From Liopterus haemorrhoidalis (taxonomy: Eukaryota; Arthropoda; Insecta; Coleoptera; Dytiscidae): DNA of 64,000 nucleotides. The notes under the pieces are model-generated. The model was not told the DNA's origin. It did not search any database and saw only the letters and a list, made by a program, of their open reading frames with translations. The translations under genes and the position numbers were made by a program. This document shows positions 43,730 to 55,111 of this stretch, piece by piece (the stretch's first letter is position 1; every line of letters begins with the position of its first letter). Where the stretch lies: assembly GCA_963971575.1 (NCBI GenBank), contig OZ020618.1:46886509-46950508 (forward strand). The letters run 5' to 3'.

Positions 43730-44618
43730 AGGTGTGTAAATTAAGTAACTGGACTGGCAACATGGCGTTTGATCTGGCAACATTTGGGACGCGGGACTTA
43801 CAGGGGAGGCAGGTGAACATGTGATACGCCTTCAGTATGGGTTTGCATTCGCTAGAGTAATTTTGTTGTCCGTAGCGATTTTTTTCGTGAAACAGTTTTT
43901 TCTAGTGCGTTCTAAAAATGAGTGACATTCATTTCGAGCAACGGTGTGCTATCAGGTTTTGCTGCAGACTTAGGCACAGTGCAACGGAAACTTTTGCAGA
44001 ATTTCAGCAGGCCGATGGAGACAGTTTTGTCAAGGACCCAGGTTTTTTTGGTGGTTTAAGACATTTTCAGAAGGTTGATTGAAGATGAATCACGCAACGG
44101 AAGGCCTTCATCTTCAAGAACCGATGAAAATGTCGACAGAATCCGGGATCTAGTGCGTTCAGATCGTCGGTTGACAGTCGGTTGAATGATCGGGGAAGAG
44201 TTGAATTTGACTCATACTACCGTTCATCAGATTTTGACCAATGAATTGGTGATAAGAAAAATCTGCGCAAAAATGGTTCCAAAAAATGTTTTTGGGCAGT
44301 AATAACACTCCTGTGACTCCTTAACCTCCTTATTCGACTGACTTGAGTCCGTGTGATTTTTTCCTCTCCCTAAGACTGAAAAATCACCTCAAGGGACGTC
44401 ATTTTGGGACACTCAAAAACATTCAAACGTCTGTAACCGACCAGCTGAAAGCTATTCCAGTATCCGAGTTCCAGCACTGCTAGGAGGATTGGAAGATCCG
44501 TCTCCAGCGCTCTGTGGATTCCCAAGGAAGTTATTTTGAGGGAGACAATATTGAATTGTAATTCTATTCGAATACAAAAAAAGTAAAAAATCAGTCCTGT
44601 TACTTAATTTACACACCT
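43730..44618 (+). pseudogene. mariner deletion derivative (core lost)
   Basis: Ends AGGTGTGTAAATTAAGTAAC and its reverse GTTACTTAATTTACACACCT. The 5' half reads MSDIHFEQRCAIRFC, SATETFAEFQQADGD, then in other frames GRPSSSRTDENVDRIRDLVRS, LNLTHTTVHQILTNEL and ICAKMVPK. It then jumps at about 44285 to PPYSTDLSPCDFFL, GRHFGTLKNIQTSVT and a C-terminus. The segment with the first two catalytic Asp is missing. A TA duplication is not clear. Confidence 0.8.
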
Positions 44619-44719
44619 CCTATGACGCTCTTTCTGTAGGACAATTTTGGACGCTTTTCTTTGACTGCTACCATCATTGTTTATATACGTGACCGTGTAC
44701 CAAAAGACTTATCATGAAA

Positions 44720-44930
44720 ATATCTATTGCGATATTCGGATTCAGCGACCCCAAAAACCCCCGAGTAACGTTATTCAACTGCTTTTGTATCAAATTTGCA
44801 TAAAACTCTAGGAGACGTAGGAGACTAGGATGTACGTAGTGTCCACCCTGGGCACCAGGTACCTCGGACACTTCTCTCGTCCCGATATTCGTGTTCAGCG
44901 ACCCCAAAAACCCCCGAGTATCAAAATTTG
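44720..44930. repeat. two direct copies, 153 bp apart
   Basis: GATATTCGGATTCAGCGACC with CCAAAAACCCCCGAGTA (44731-44772) recurs at 44884-44925 as GATATTCGTGTTCAGCGACC. The words are GC-rich against their surroundings. No ORF shared. Confidence 0.7.
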
Positions 44931-46934
44931 ACTTATTTTAGTGAATTTATACCGAGTTATAAATTTTTGATTTTGCAACTCTGGAAAATGCACTTTTCCA
45001 ATGCATTTTTCTTATGCACAAATGCAGTTTTTCATTTTGCATTGATCGCGTTGGTTCACAAAATTTCCTGAGGCTCTAACGAATCGAATGCACCAAACCG
45101 CATGTAAATCCATCTTACTGCGCCAAAAATCGGAAGTTCACTGCTTCGTTTCCTCGCCTATAGCTAGTTTCTATATAAATACCTACAAAATCCTGAAATA
45201 TGTTAATTTCTGAACAACTCGATAAGTTATGTTGCATTTTTTTTTTTTTTTTAGAATATTGATGTACTGAATATTAAAATTACTGTTTTCTTGGTAATTT
45301 GGTAAATTCTGCTTTACCAATCTCTTATCGTGAAATACTATGTTTTTATCCCTTCATAGCAATGCACAACTACCCCGATCATCGGAACTTGTAGTTTGAG
45401 AAACGCTGTTTAAATAATCTGTGGAATTAAAATAAAATAAATAAATAAGAAACTTGACCATTCTTGTTTAATTTAATTAATTATTTATTTGTTAAATTCA
45501 CATGTTTATCTATTTATTTGAAATAATTGAAAAATAAATATATTAAATTAATTCAATAATGAAAAAAAAAGAACTATCAATTTACAGAAAATTTAAATAG
45601 GTGAAAATATATCCTTGTGAAAATAGTTAATTGAACCAATATTTTATGTAGTATTTTTAAAGTAGGTAGACTTGGGACCAATCACTTAAATAATTAATTC
45701 TTTAAAAAATTTAAGTATTTGTCTGGAGTTGAAATTCTAGGATTGAAATTGTCGTTTCAGGGATAAACAAAATAATAAATAAATTAAGAATATGAAGGCT
45801 GAATTCAAGCTTTTAATTAAAATCTAAATTTGTGGAGTTGAAACGGTGCATGAAAATAAGATGAGGCCAGCAAACAACCAAGTAAAAGGAAATAATATTA
45901 ATAAATAAAAATAGTAAATTTCCAAATAATTGTTCTAAAATATATTTCATTACTGAATAAAGAAAAAATTTATGTGATGGGTGAATTTTTACACATTTCG
46001 GGACTTAGTAGTAGTCCTGGGAATCTAAACCGGTTTTTCCAACCGGTATTGTGAAATTTTGATCAAATTGGTTTATCACAAAATATTGATTTTTTTGTGA
46101 AATTCAAAAAAAAAAAAAAATTGTGGTAGAAGAAAGCTCTTAAGACGTAAATAAAGGAATGGGAAGTAGTTTTTTATTCAATTATTTATTATTTTTTTTT
46201 TATTTTAATAGGATATTTTCCAAAAAAGTACTAAAAAAACACTGTCCCGCACCTTTTAACCCTAAGGGGTTAAATTAAAAATCTGAAAAAGTTCTAAGCA
46301 ATATATATTGACTTGAAATGGAAACGTACGAGAGGAATTTTTTATCCGATTTCGTTTTTGGAAAATATTACAGTTAATGTGTTAATGAAAACAAATAAAT
46401 ATTTTTTTTATTTTAATTTTTTTGTGGGTATATTAAATGCAAGCTCTTTAAGTGCAGATTAAGAAACGGTAATTGATTTTTGAAATATATTTTATTTTGA
46501 CTAAATTTTGCCAAGTATTAAGATTTTCGTTTAATATCTTAGCTAAAATTAAAAAAATGTATTTGTATGTACATGGATACATTTTGTTATGGCTAGAGAA
46601 GAGATACGTAAATTTATTTTGCAAATATCGATTAGGAAAATAAATAAATAACTGGTCGGTTGCTGGGATTCCATTTCTAGTAGAGAATCTGTTTTTCATA
46701 TAGTCGCAATATTTCCCTGTAGGCGTTATGCTCTTGCGTGACAAAAGACCGCCCGCAGAGTTGCCAGATCTCGATTTAAAAGATATTTTTGCAATTATTA
46801 AAAAAAAAAAAAATGAGTTAAAATATATATTATGGTATTATTAGAGATATATGATACACGGTAGAAAAAATCTAACTACAACCTTCTTGTCGTGCCTATC
46901 GATCATGAAGTTCTTTTAACACTACTTTTTACCG
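44931..46934. other. no recognised gene, very AT-rich
   Basis: Long homopolymer and AAATAA/TTTATT tracts, especially 45420-46430. No conserved motif on either strand. The 98-codon minus frame at 46448-46744 has none either. Confidence 0.5.
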
Positions 46935-48003
46935 ACCGCCAACATATATAAGGGAGGTATTGTGATCATACCGATTTTGACATTTAGAGTTATCGATGGA
47001 TATCCACAAATTGAGGTCCCTACATAACGTTTTGACTATTTTTAGCATGATGTCTGTTGGTCTGTGTGTCTGTCCATCCGTCCGTCTGTCTGTGTGCACG
47101 TGCAGAGCACACTCGGCTAAAAGGATTTTTATGAAACTTCATATTTAAGCTTTTGACATCATTGACACGAGTTGATCAACTTTTGGTAAAAATTGGTTGA
47201 CTAAAAATGGGAGTTTACTCGTATCGATTTTAAGATTTTTGCGAATATTTAACAAGAGAAAAATATTTCGAAAAAATTTATTTAACTATAATAGAAATAA
47301 CTAACAACTTTTATTTCAGATATTTTTTGATAAAACGAAAAAAAATTGAAAAATGTTTCGAAATTTTTTCTAAATATCTATTTTTTTATAGTTACATATA
47401 TGTAACGTTTCCATGGTCATGATAAATAATATCCCTGTTAGAAAATATTAGGCCAAGTTAAGGTCACTAGATTATATAAAGTAGCGCAACGCCGGCCATA
47501 CTAGGGCTAAAAATGTCGCCAACACAAATTGTTTTCAGTGATTCCAACAGTACAAAAATAAGAAACTAGTACTGCCAATAATTTTTATTTTAAACATTGT
47601 AATCACGATTTTTTTAATCAAAGATGCACTATAACAAAATTGTGATACAATTTCAATTATTTTTTTTAATTTTTATTAAATAAAATGGATTTAATATCTA
47701 AATTTAAATTAAACTTAACCTTAAATATTCAAACCGCTGACAAAGGAGGTAATTAAGAGCGAGAAAGAGAGATGTGACAGCGCAGACGCAAACTTAAGAA
47801 CCTAAAAATTGTTGCTTTAGTTTGCTTAATAGGAACTAATGTTGCCAATCAAACTCTGGGATATGTCGGCTTCTTCAAAGGCTTGCGCTTTTTTGTATAA
47901 TCCAGTGACTTGAGGCCAAATTATTTCTACTATGCTGCTAGAATGTATTTTATACAAGTACCTTGTGATGGCGGTCGGTCCTGTGGTGGCCACAGCTGTT
48001 TTT
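46935..48003 (-). repeat. family A repeat, copy 2 (holds a MITE)
   Basis: Reverse orientation: ACCGACCGCCAACATATATA at 46932, GTCTGT-type microsatellite (47045-47095), AGTTTACTCG, AACGTTTCCATGG, and GGTCCTGTGGTGGCCACAGC at the right. Split at 47460-47912 by a MITE. Confidence 0.8.
47460..47912. mobile_element. 453-bp MITE with ~10-bp duplication
   Basis: Left AAGGTCACTAGATTATATAA and reversed right CAAGTCACTGGATTATACAA, then AGCGCAA.GCC on both. AGGCCAAGTT (47450-47459) and AGGCCAAATT (47913-47922) flank it as a 10-bp imperfect duplication. Family A copies give the empty site. A 9-10-bp duplication suggests a Mutator-type or hAT-like mover. Confidence 0.7.
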
Positions 48004-49097
48004 TTAGAGTGTAGCGTCCATTATATGCTTGTTAAATAAAATACTATTATCGGCGAGTATCATTATTCTTAACACGATTGTAAGGACACTTGTCTTTAAT
48101 AGCTTTGTTTTGAATTGAAGTAAAACACATGAATGAATAGTATCTATTGTGTAACTGATGATTGTATGTGTGTGTGTGTAATTAATGTATCATCTCTGCT
48201 GATTGGTTGTCTTAACGCCCTCATAACTCCTTAAAGATAACTGGAGGTTAAGGATCATCGACACATTTTATTATGATGTCCTTCTTTAACACCATAATTC
48301 TTAAACTATAAAATAAACACTAATAAAACCTTGAGTAATAAAATTAAAACCTAAATATCTAAACCTATAAAGTATAAAAACGTAAATTCCACAACTCGGA
48401 ACATCACTTAACAACGTAATAAACAACACAGGACGTAATTTCATCATAATTACCGAGAGCTAAATGCATTCGTCGGCCTCACCAGCATCATTGAAATTCA
48501 TAAAAACCACTGATATGACATTCTTCAGATCGTAAACTAAAAGATATTGAAATCTTGGACATAGCTGAGGATTAATAAAGAAGATCATAAAAGTTACTGG
48601 ATGAAGGGGGTGGAACAGGAAGGATTCTCAGTGGTGGTGCGTTACAACAGGCGAATACGAACAAAACTCAATGTGTCCTATTTTTAATTTTTTTAATTCA
48701 TAATATAATTGATGAAATTGGTGCAATGGTATGGCCTTTCCACTTTTATCCTCTTTGACGAAACTAAGAGAGATTCGATTCGTGTAGTTTCAGAGAAAAA
48801 AAGCAATAAAGTTAAAAAAAAAAGTAAGGACAAGTCTCAGTATTCTTCTATATCTGGTTCATAAAGTTATGTACTTCTAATTCTAATTCTTTGGCTAGAA
48901 TTTCGTACTGCTGGCGCTCTTAAAGTGATTCTCTGAATTTCTGCCATTATTTTATTACAGTAATGAAATATATATATTCTACGTTATATAAGCTTGTTCT
49001 TTATATTACTAAGAACGTGTTGAATTTGCCTTGAGAATATCTGGTTAGTTTTGTTAGTTTTGCATTACCACCAACCTTTGGCGCTAGGTCCATGGTT
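48004..49097. other. no recognised gene
   Basis: Unassigned; a short (GT)n at 48168-48178. No frame with a motif. Confidence 0.45.
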
Positions 49098-49099
49098 TA

Positions 49100-50359
49100 C
49101 CAGGTCTACAAGTATGAAATGCGGATTTTTTTTTTAAATAAAACACATTAAACTCAAAAGAACAGTAAAAGTTTATTTATTCAAAGTATTCTCCATTAGA
49201 AGTTATACATTATTCCCATCTTTCAAGCAATTTGTGAATACCTCGCCAGTAGAACTCTTCCCCTTTCCACGCAAACCATTCATCTAGCCATTCTTTCACA
49301 TTTTCATATGAACAAAAGTGCTGCTCGGCATGTGCGTGACCCATCGATACGAACAAGTGGTAATCTGAACGGCCTAATCTGTTGAATAAGCGGCATGGGG
49401 TAGCACTTGAGTGCCTCCAATGTGTTGCAAACTGCTTTTGCCTTATGTGATGGAGCGTTATCGTGAAGAAAGATTACCTTGTGCTGTCTTCTTTCGTATT
49501 CTGGTCATTTTATGAGCAGCGAATGGTTCAATTCGATCAGTTGTTGTTGGTAGCGTTGGGTATTAACTGTTTCACCAGGTTTTAATAATTTATAATGGAC
49601 CACACCCTTTTGGTCCAACCAAGTACAGAGCATTGCCTTTTTGCCAAAGCGATTCGGTCTTGCAGTTGATGTGGATGATGAGCCTGGGTTCACCCATGAT
49701 TTTTTGCGTTTGGGATTTTCAAAATAAATCCATTTTTCATCGCCAGTAATACTATGCAAAAAAGACTTGTATCGTGCAAGCAAAATTTCACAAGTGTTTT
49801 TGCGTTATTCCATCTGCCTCTCATTCAATGCATGTGGAACCCATCTGCCGACTTTCTGGATCTTACCCATCTCTCGTAGGCGATTGGAAACAGCTTGTTG
49901 ACTAACGCCTAACTGCTCTGCTAGTTGTTTTTGTGATTGACTATCGTCTTCCTGTAGCAATGTTTCCAATTTTGTATCTTTTGGAGGTTTTCTATGTTCT
50001 TTGTCTGTAAGATCAAAGTCACCCCTTTTGAAACTTCGAAACCATCGTTCACACGTATCTTGCGATGGAGCATATTCACCATAAGCTTCTCGAAGCAATC
50101 GGTATGATTCAGCAGCAATTTTTTTCAAATGAAAACAAAACAGTAGTATTGTCCGCGAATGTTCTTTATTTGGCACAAAATTTGACATTTTTAACACGGT
50201 AAAACAAAACTATATGATCACTTTTCAAATTATAACCTATACGCATTTGACACTTAATGATAACTTAACAAAACGCCATATGTGTTGAAAATTTGAACTA
50301 TACACTCTGTTTGCGCGGCAAGTTTGATAAAAATCCGCATTTCATACTTGTAGAACTGG
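49100..50359 (-). mobile_element. Mos1-like (mauritiana) mariner, near full length
   Basis: 1,260 bp with TA at 49098-49099 and 50360-50361. Ends CCAGGTCTACAAGTATGAAA and reversed CCAGTTCTACAAGTATGAAA, continuing TGCGGATTTTT. Length and ends fit the mauritiana subfamily. Confidence 0.9.
49177..50188 (-). pseudogene. Mos1-like mariner transposase, broken
   Basis: Starts MSNFVPNKEHSRTILLFCFH, with CERWFRSFKRGDFD, KQLAEQLGVSQQAVSNRL (HTH), GKIQKVGRWVPHALNERQME. A TAA follows ME (from CAA). Then come SITGDEKWIYFENPKRKKSW, TARPNRFGKKAML, a stop after LLIK, FLHDNAPSHKAKAV and, after a frameshift within the AAYS.D segment, SDYHLF. The tail has EEFYWRGIHKL and GEYFE. All three catalytic Asp codons survive. 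Lesions are few, so it died fairly recently. Confidence 0.9.
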
Positions 50360-50361
50360 TA

Positions 50362-51235
50362 AGAATAACTTGCTGCTGAGAACTTGGCTCTCCGCAAATT
50401 CAAAAGAAATATTGTATCACAAACTGAAAAACTCTTGAACCAGGTATTCCACCTAGCTAATATCTGAGTGAGGGTACAGAGATGAAAATCTATTATCCAA
50501 AAATTTTATTTGTTATGTTTACGAATCAACTGAATCCTGAAATAATTTTATTAAAAATGTTTCTTTTATATACGATGTAGTACCGCCAATTGTATATCTA
50601 AGGAAGCCATCTTGTATAATGTTGAGTCTTGAGTGGCGCCTCACGGTGGTGGTTTAATGAAGCGATTTACATGTCCGCGCACTTGCTGTACTAGATCATC
50701 AAACTGAATTATCGGTTGTGTTATTACTCTTAAGAGCTCTGTGGCATGTTCAATGAGTGTACCGCTCTCGACTCTCGCTGCACGCTTGCATATACATCCA
50801 TTCGAAATATTCATTATTCGACTCGAAACGTCCATCATCCTTTGTTCATTTCGGCTTTATTGCACATCAAGCTAAGTATTCACCCACAACACCACTTGAA
50901 GGAATTCTTATATCCAGATGCATAATTTCGAATATGTCACAAGCAACACCCGACTTAAATTCTAAACAAGTTTAGTTAAACCTCAAGCAATCCGAAAAAT
51001 TTATGTGAAGTGATAATTTTCACACAGTTCAGAGATGCGTAGTTATTTTAAGATGTTTTGTTTATTAACCTTTCTTGGTCTTATTTTGCCTGTCATTGCG
51101 TTATAATCAGCAATTTAGCTATAATATTATTTCTGTTAATCTGTCTATAATAGATTGGACATTAATTATTCATTAGGGAATAGACACGAGAAAAACCATA
51201 ATTTACTAGAAAACAGTATTATTTATTGATCTATT
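50362..51235. other. no named gene; one unexplained frame
   Basis: A minus-strand 65-codon frame at 50641-50838 (SRIMNISNGCICKRAARVE, HATELLRVITQPI) has balanced codon use and no family I recognise. It could be a short exon, but no splice context or homologue can be shown here. Confidence 0.4.
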
Positions 51236-51640
51236 AAGTATTTTAGTCTCCGAAACCCTAGATTTTTTCTATATGTAATTATATTTGTAGCTTCTTAGAG
51301 AATAAATCTGCAAAATATTGTTCATATCGGTCAAATTATATAGCAGTGTCTAGAGTTTCTTGTTTATGCCTACGAAATCCTAGACACTTCTATATGTTAT
51401 TTTATCTGTAATTTCTTGGAGAATAAATTTGCAAAATATTGTTCATATCGGTCAAAAGATATAGGAGTACCTAGAGTTTCCTGTTCATGCCTACGAAACC
51501 CTAGACATTTCTATATGTAATTATATTAGTTGAATTTTAGAGAATAAATCTGTAGAATATTGTTCATATCGGTCAAAAGATATAGGAGTATCTAGAGTCT
51601 CTTGCTTATGCCTACGAAACCCTAAACATATCTGTATGTA
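51236..51640. repeat. minisatellite, ~121-bp unit, about 3.3 copies
   Basis: TTGTTCATATCGGTCAAA occurs at 51319, 51439 and 51560, each followed by TATAG(C/G)AG...CTAGAGT.T and TGCCTACGAAA(C/T)CCTA. Units differ by roughly one base in ten. Confidence 0.85.
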
Positions 51641-51649
51641 ATTATATTC

Positions 51650-52566
51650 AAAAACCGAGGTTAAACGATCGATTTCGGAAAGAACGGTGGAACGATGGAA
51701 CTGGCTTATCATCTGTCCTAAGAGGTATGGAGGAATCCATGAAAAATCATTTTACTCGTTTTATCCACATAGGGTAAAACTTGAAAAACGCGAATTTCAC
51801 ATATCTATGTCAAAGGAACGTTATATCGAATAAAAAATATCCATTTAAGGGCGAATTTTAAAAAACTGTCAAAACCATGTCGAGATATTTTAAAAAGACA
51901 CCTAATTGCCAAAATGGAATGTTATAACTCAACAGACACAGGAAATACGGGAAGACGGGATGTATAATTCAGCCCGAATTTAGATTCACCCCTTTAGGGT
52001 GTTGAATAGGATAAAATCCTGAAATACATTTTCGGCATTTGTATGGGTAAAATTTGTAAGCAAAAACCAAATCTATATCTTATTGATCCTAAGAGATATT
52101 AAGGAATCCCTGAAAATACTATTCACCCCTTTTCTCACTTTAAGGGTGAAATTTAAAAAAACTGTTAAAACCATTTCCAGATATTTTAAAAAGACACCTA
52201 TGTGCCAATAAGGGATGTTGCAACTAAACAAACACAGGAAATGCGACGGGATGTTTAATTCAGCCCAGTTGTTGATTCACCCCTTTAAGGGTTTATTAGG
52301 ATAAAATTCTGAAACAAGTTTTTTGGTATTTGTATGGATAGTCTTTGTAAGCAAAAACCAAGTCGATGTCTTATTAGTCCAAAGAGATTTTAAGGAATCC
52401 ATGAAATCACATTTCACCCCTTAGGAGTTGAATTTCGAAAAATCTCTTTTTAGTGGGTGCTTCCGATATGAAGGGAATATATTCTCCAAATTTCAAGTTT
52501 CTAGGCCCAGGGGTTCAGGCTGGGCGGGGATAAGTGAGTCAGTCAGTCAGTCAGAACATTACCTTT
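51650..52566. repeat. larger tandem repeat, ~289-bp unit, with GTCA microsatellite
   Basis: GATATTTTAAAAAGACACCT occurs at about 51890 and 52178, embedded in similar sequence (TTCACCCCTTT, GTAAGCAAAAACCAA, GGAATCC). Ends with AGTCAGTCAGTCAGTCAG at 52536 and a TA run. Structure recalls the repeat at 8160-8740. Confidence 0.7.
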
Positions 52567-52634
52567 TATATATATATAGTTATTAAATAAAATTCTTATG
52601 TTATACTCGTCATATATTTATTAAAAAATGTTTA

Positions 52635-52675
52635 TCGAGACGTTTCGATTGGTAATCCAATCATCCTCAGTCCAA
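52635..52675 (-). ncRNA. hammerhead ribozyme motif HHR3, left arm
   Basis: Minus strand CTGAGGA (52664-52670), stem II GATTGG/CCAATC with ATTA loop, GAAAC, GTC. Mirror of 52818-52862. Confidence 0.6.
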
Positions 52676-52817
52676 TATTATTGTCAAATGTATAAAATAA
52701 TGTATTTCCACATTCCAGTATAGGACAGACCGTTCGGCTAGACTATGATTAACCGTTCCTCTCCGTTCCAAACATTTTAATGTGGAAATACATTATTTTA
52801 TACATTTGACAATAATA

Positions 52818-52862
52818 TTGGACTGAGGATGATTGGATTACCAATCGAAACGTCTCGATAAA
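52818..52862 (+). ncRNA. hammerhead ribozyme motif HHR3, right arm
   Basis: CTGAGGA (52823-52829), stem II GATTGGATTACCAATC, GAAAC, GTC. The N7 position is G here, U in HHR1, A in HHR2. Inner stem I is short (GA/TC). Confidence 0.6.
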
Positions 52863-53180
52863 CATTTTTTAATAAATATATGACGAGTATAACATAAGAA
52901 TTTTATTTAATAACCATATTAATTTCGTCAAGAACTTTCTTTCGTATATATATATATATAGATTGTACAACGTGGAAAAAACAGATAGAGAATGAGACAA
53001 ACGTTTTATTAATTAATAAATTTTCAGAAAGTTATATTTTAATTTATTATTTAGTATAAAATTTAATTTCAATAAAATCTTTTATATTGTAAATGTACTA
53101 TCATTTTATAAAAAGGAACATATCAAAAAACTGTCCCGGAAAAAAATGGCTATGTCTCTGGTTTCAGTTATACCTATAAA

Positions 53181-53455
53181 CAGGGACGTAGCCAGGATTT
53201 CAGATTGGGGGGGGGGGTCAAAAGTAACAAAATATTTTAAACTGGTCGGTACAACCTTAGTTACATGACTTGGGTAGAAAATAACAGCGTTCTAGGTCTT
53301 TTGTAGTATATTAAATAATAAAAGTCCGGTAAAGTTATAAATTTTCTTCACCTCCGGTTAAGAAAACTTCTAACAACCTAAATTATATTTTATATAGGGT
53401 AAACTATCCTGGGGGGGTGGTGAAAATGCCCCTATGCCCCCTGGCTATCTCCCTG
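53181..53455. mobile_element. hAT-like MITE
   Basis: Ends CAGGGACGTAGCCAGGATTT and reversed CAGGGAGATAGCCAGGGGGC with G-rich inner parts. Flanks CCTATAAA and CCCACAAA match at 6 of 8 positions, as an eroded 8-bp duplication. No ORF. Confidence 0.65.
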
Positions 53456-54018
53456 CCCACAAAACCTTAAAAGCTGCCAAAAATCATAATCGAGTATCAC
53501 CCATCAAGAAATCGTAACATCAGTTAGCCAAAATCAAGAAAGAAACACAAATTTAGATACGTAACACGACGATAATAATGATAAGACTCAAATCCTAATC
53601 ATAGCTGTAAATTACACACTCACTTAAAAACATTTCAATATTTATAAATTATGTTATAAACACTCTCAAAATTATCTGTTCAAATTTATCTGTGAAGACA
53701 CTGATGTAAATTATGGCCCTTAACAGCAGTATTTCTTGTGATTGTTAAACACTTGACGTGTGAAAGTGCAGAGGTCTTCCGAGTGAGAATGCGACCAGAT
53801 AAGATGCATAAAGTGTCAGATATGACACTACTTAACGCTTTTTATCTTACAAGTGTAAACATATTTTTTAAATAACGTAAACATAACGAATTATCTAGAG
53901 TTACGTGTTAAGAAAGTAAAATAAATATTTAATTTGTTAAAATAAATAGTTTCTTTAAATAAACATAAAAATTGTAACAAATAATTTAATTTTAAATATT
54001 AGAAGGTTTTAAATATGG
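53456..54018. other. no recognised gene
   Basis: AT-rich, unassigned. Confidence 0.5.
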
Positions 54019-54172
54019 ACAGCCGACCGGCGTAGTGTAGTGGTAACACATGTACTCTGCGTTGCTAAAGTTTCGGGTTCGAATCCCGTTCAGGCATGGA
54101 AATTTTCAAAGAATAAAAATTGTCCTGTCTAATTGCCAAAGTAGCAAAGTCCATAATAATAATAATAAAAAA
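54019..54172 (+). mobile_element. tRNA-derived SINE
   Basis: An A-box-like TAGTGTAGTGGTAACAC and B box GGGTTCGAATCCCG lie 40 bases apart, as in the polymerase III promoter of a tRNA. The 5' GCCGACC does not pair with the 3' side (TTCAGGC) beyond three bases, so it is not a working tRNA. A non-tRNA body leads to (ATA)n and poly(A). AAATATG flanks both ends. Mobilised in trans by a LINE. Confidence 0.75.
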
Positions 54173-54239
54173 AAAATATGTATGAAGAATAGGTTTAAGT
54201 CGACAGTTTCCACAACCCAAAGATAGGGAGCGATGATAA

Positions 54240-55100
54240 TTGGCTTGTGACCTTTAGCTTTTACGAGGGTTACCTTTTATGTTTTTACAAACGACCACTA
54301 GATGGCAATATTGATATGTGTCATTACTATATTCGTAAAATTTGGAACTTGTTATTGTGAAATCAGTAGCAGCTTATAAATTGACCGAGTAGATTGTTGA
54401 CAGTGAGCGTTAAAAAAAAAGTTTGTAAAAAAATGGATATTACTCGTGAAGGTTTTCGTTGGATGATTTTTTACAATTTCAGTAAAGTCCTAACTTAACA
54501 ACAATGCATAGATTCGCTTCGTTCAACTTTTGGTAATGAAGCACCATCAGTAAAGCCTGTTTACAATTGGTTTGTAGAATTTCGTCATGGTCGTGCATCC
54601 GTCAGTGATGAATTTCGTGAAGGTCAACCAAAATCGGTTGTGATGCAAAAAAACATCAATGCTGTGCGCAAATTGATCGGCATGTGATTTACCGTGAGGT
54701 AGAGGCATCCTTTGGCATATCGCAGACTGCAATACATTCGATTTTGCATGGACACTTAGCTGTGAAAAAGATCTGTTCCCGATGGATTCCGTATAATTTG
54801 ACCGAAGCTCATAAAAGCTCGTGTTGATTGGTGTAAGGGAATGCTAAAAAAAATCAACCTAGGCACTACAAAATCCGTATACAAGCTCGTTACAGGTAAC
54901 GAAACTTGGATTTATTCATATAAACTAGAAACTAAGCAACAATCCACTGTTCGGGTCTTCCAAGATGAACCGAAATCAACAAAAGTTGTTCTTTCACGAA
55001 GCACTTTCAAGAAAATGTTTTTTCGGTTGTACTGGACATGTCGCAACCATTCCTTTAGAGGATCAGAGAACAGTTAATGCTGAATGGTATACTGCCATTA
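54240..55100 (+). pseudogene. irritans-type mariner, 3'-truncated
   Basis: Left end TTTTACGAGGGTTACCTTTT. From ATG 54433: MDITREGFRWMIFYNFSK, then a stop, TFGNEAPSVKPVYNWFVEFRHGR, EGQPKSVV, and in later frames ARVDWCKGMLKKINLGTTKS, LVTGNETWIYSY and TKQQSTVRVFQDEP. Ends near VNAEWYTAIN where family A begins. The first catalytic Asp (TGDETW) is Asn. The second and third Asp are absent. Confidence 0.85.
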
Positions 55101-55111
55101 ATATAAAAAAT

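Larger units (their letters stand above)
52580..52944. mobile_element. Penelope-like hammerhead palindrome PB
   Basis: Arms 52580-52714 and 52779-52913 (135 bp each) are mirror images and look identical. The 64-bp centre (CCAGTATAGGAC...CCGTTCC) is unique. A 31-nt tail (52914-52944) is on the right only. TATATATATATAG stands at 52567-52579 and again at 52945-52961, giving a duplication of at least 13 bp in a TA run. Each arm has a hammerhead. Same plan as PA, but different sequence. Confidence 0.75.

Noticed and set aside
51236..51640. CRISPR-like array
   Set aside because: The 121-bp units repeat in full, with no unique spacers; ordinary minisatellite in eukaryotic DNA.
54019..54100. Functional tRNA gene
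   Set aside because: A and B boxes are clear but the acceptor stem does not pair beyond three bases, and the sequence runs into a SINE body with an A-rich tail and target duplication.
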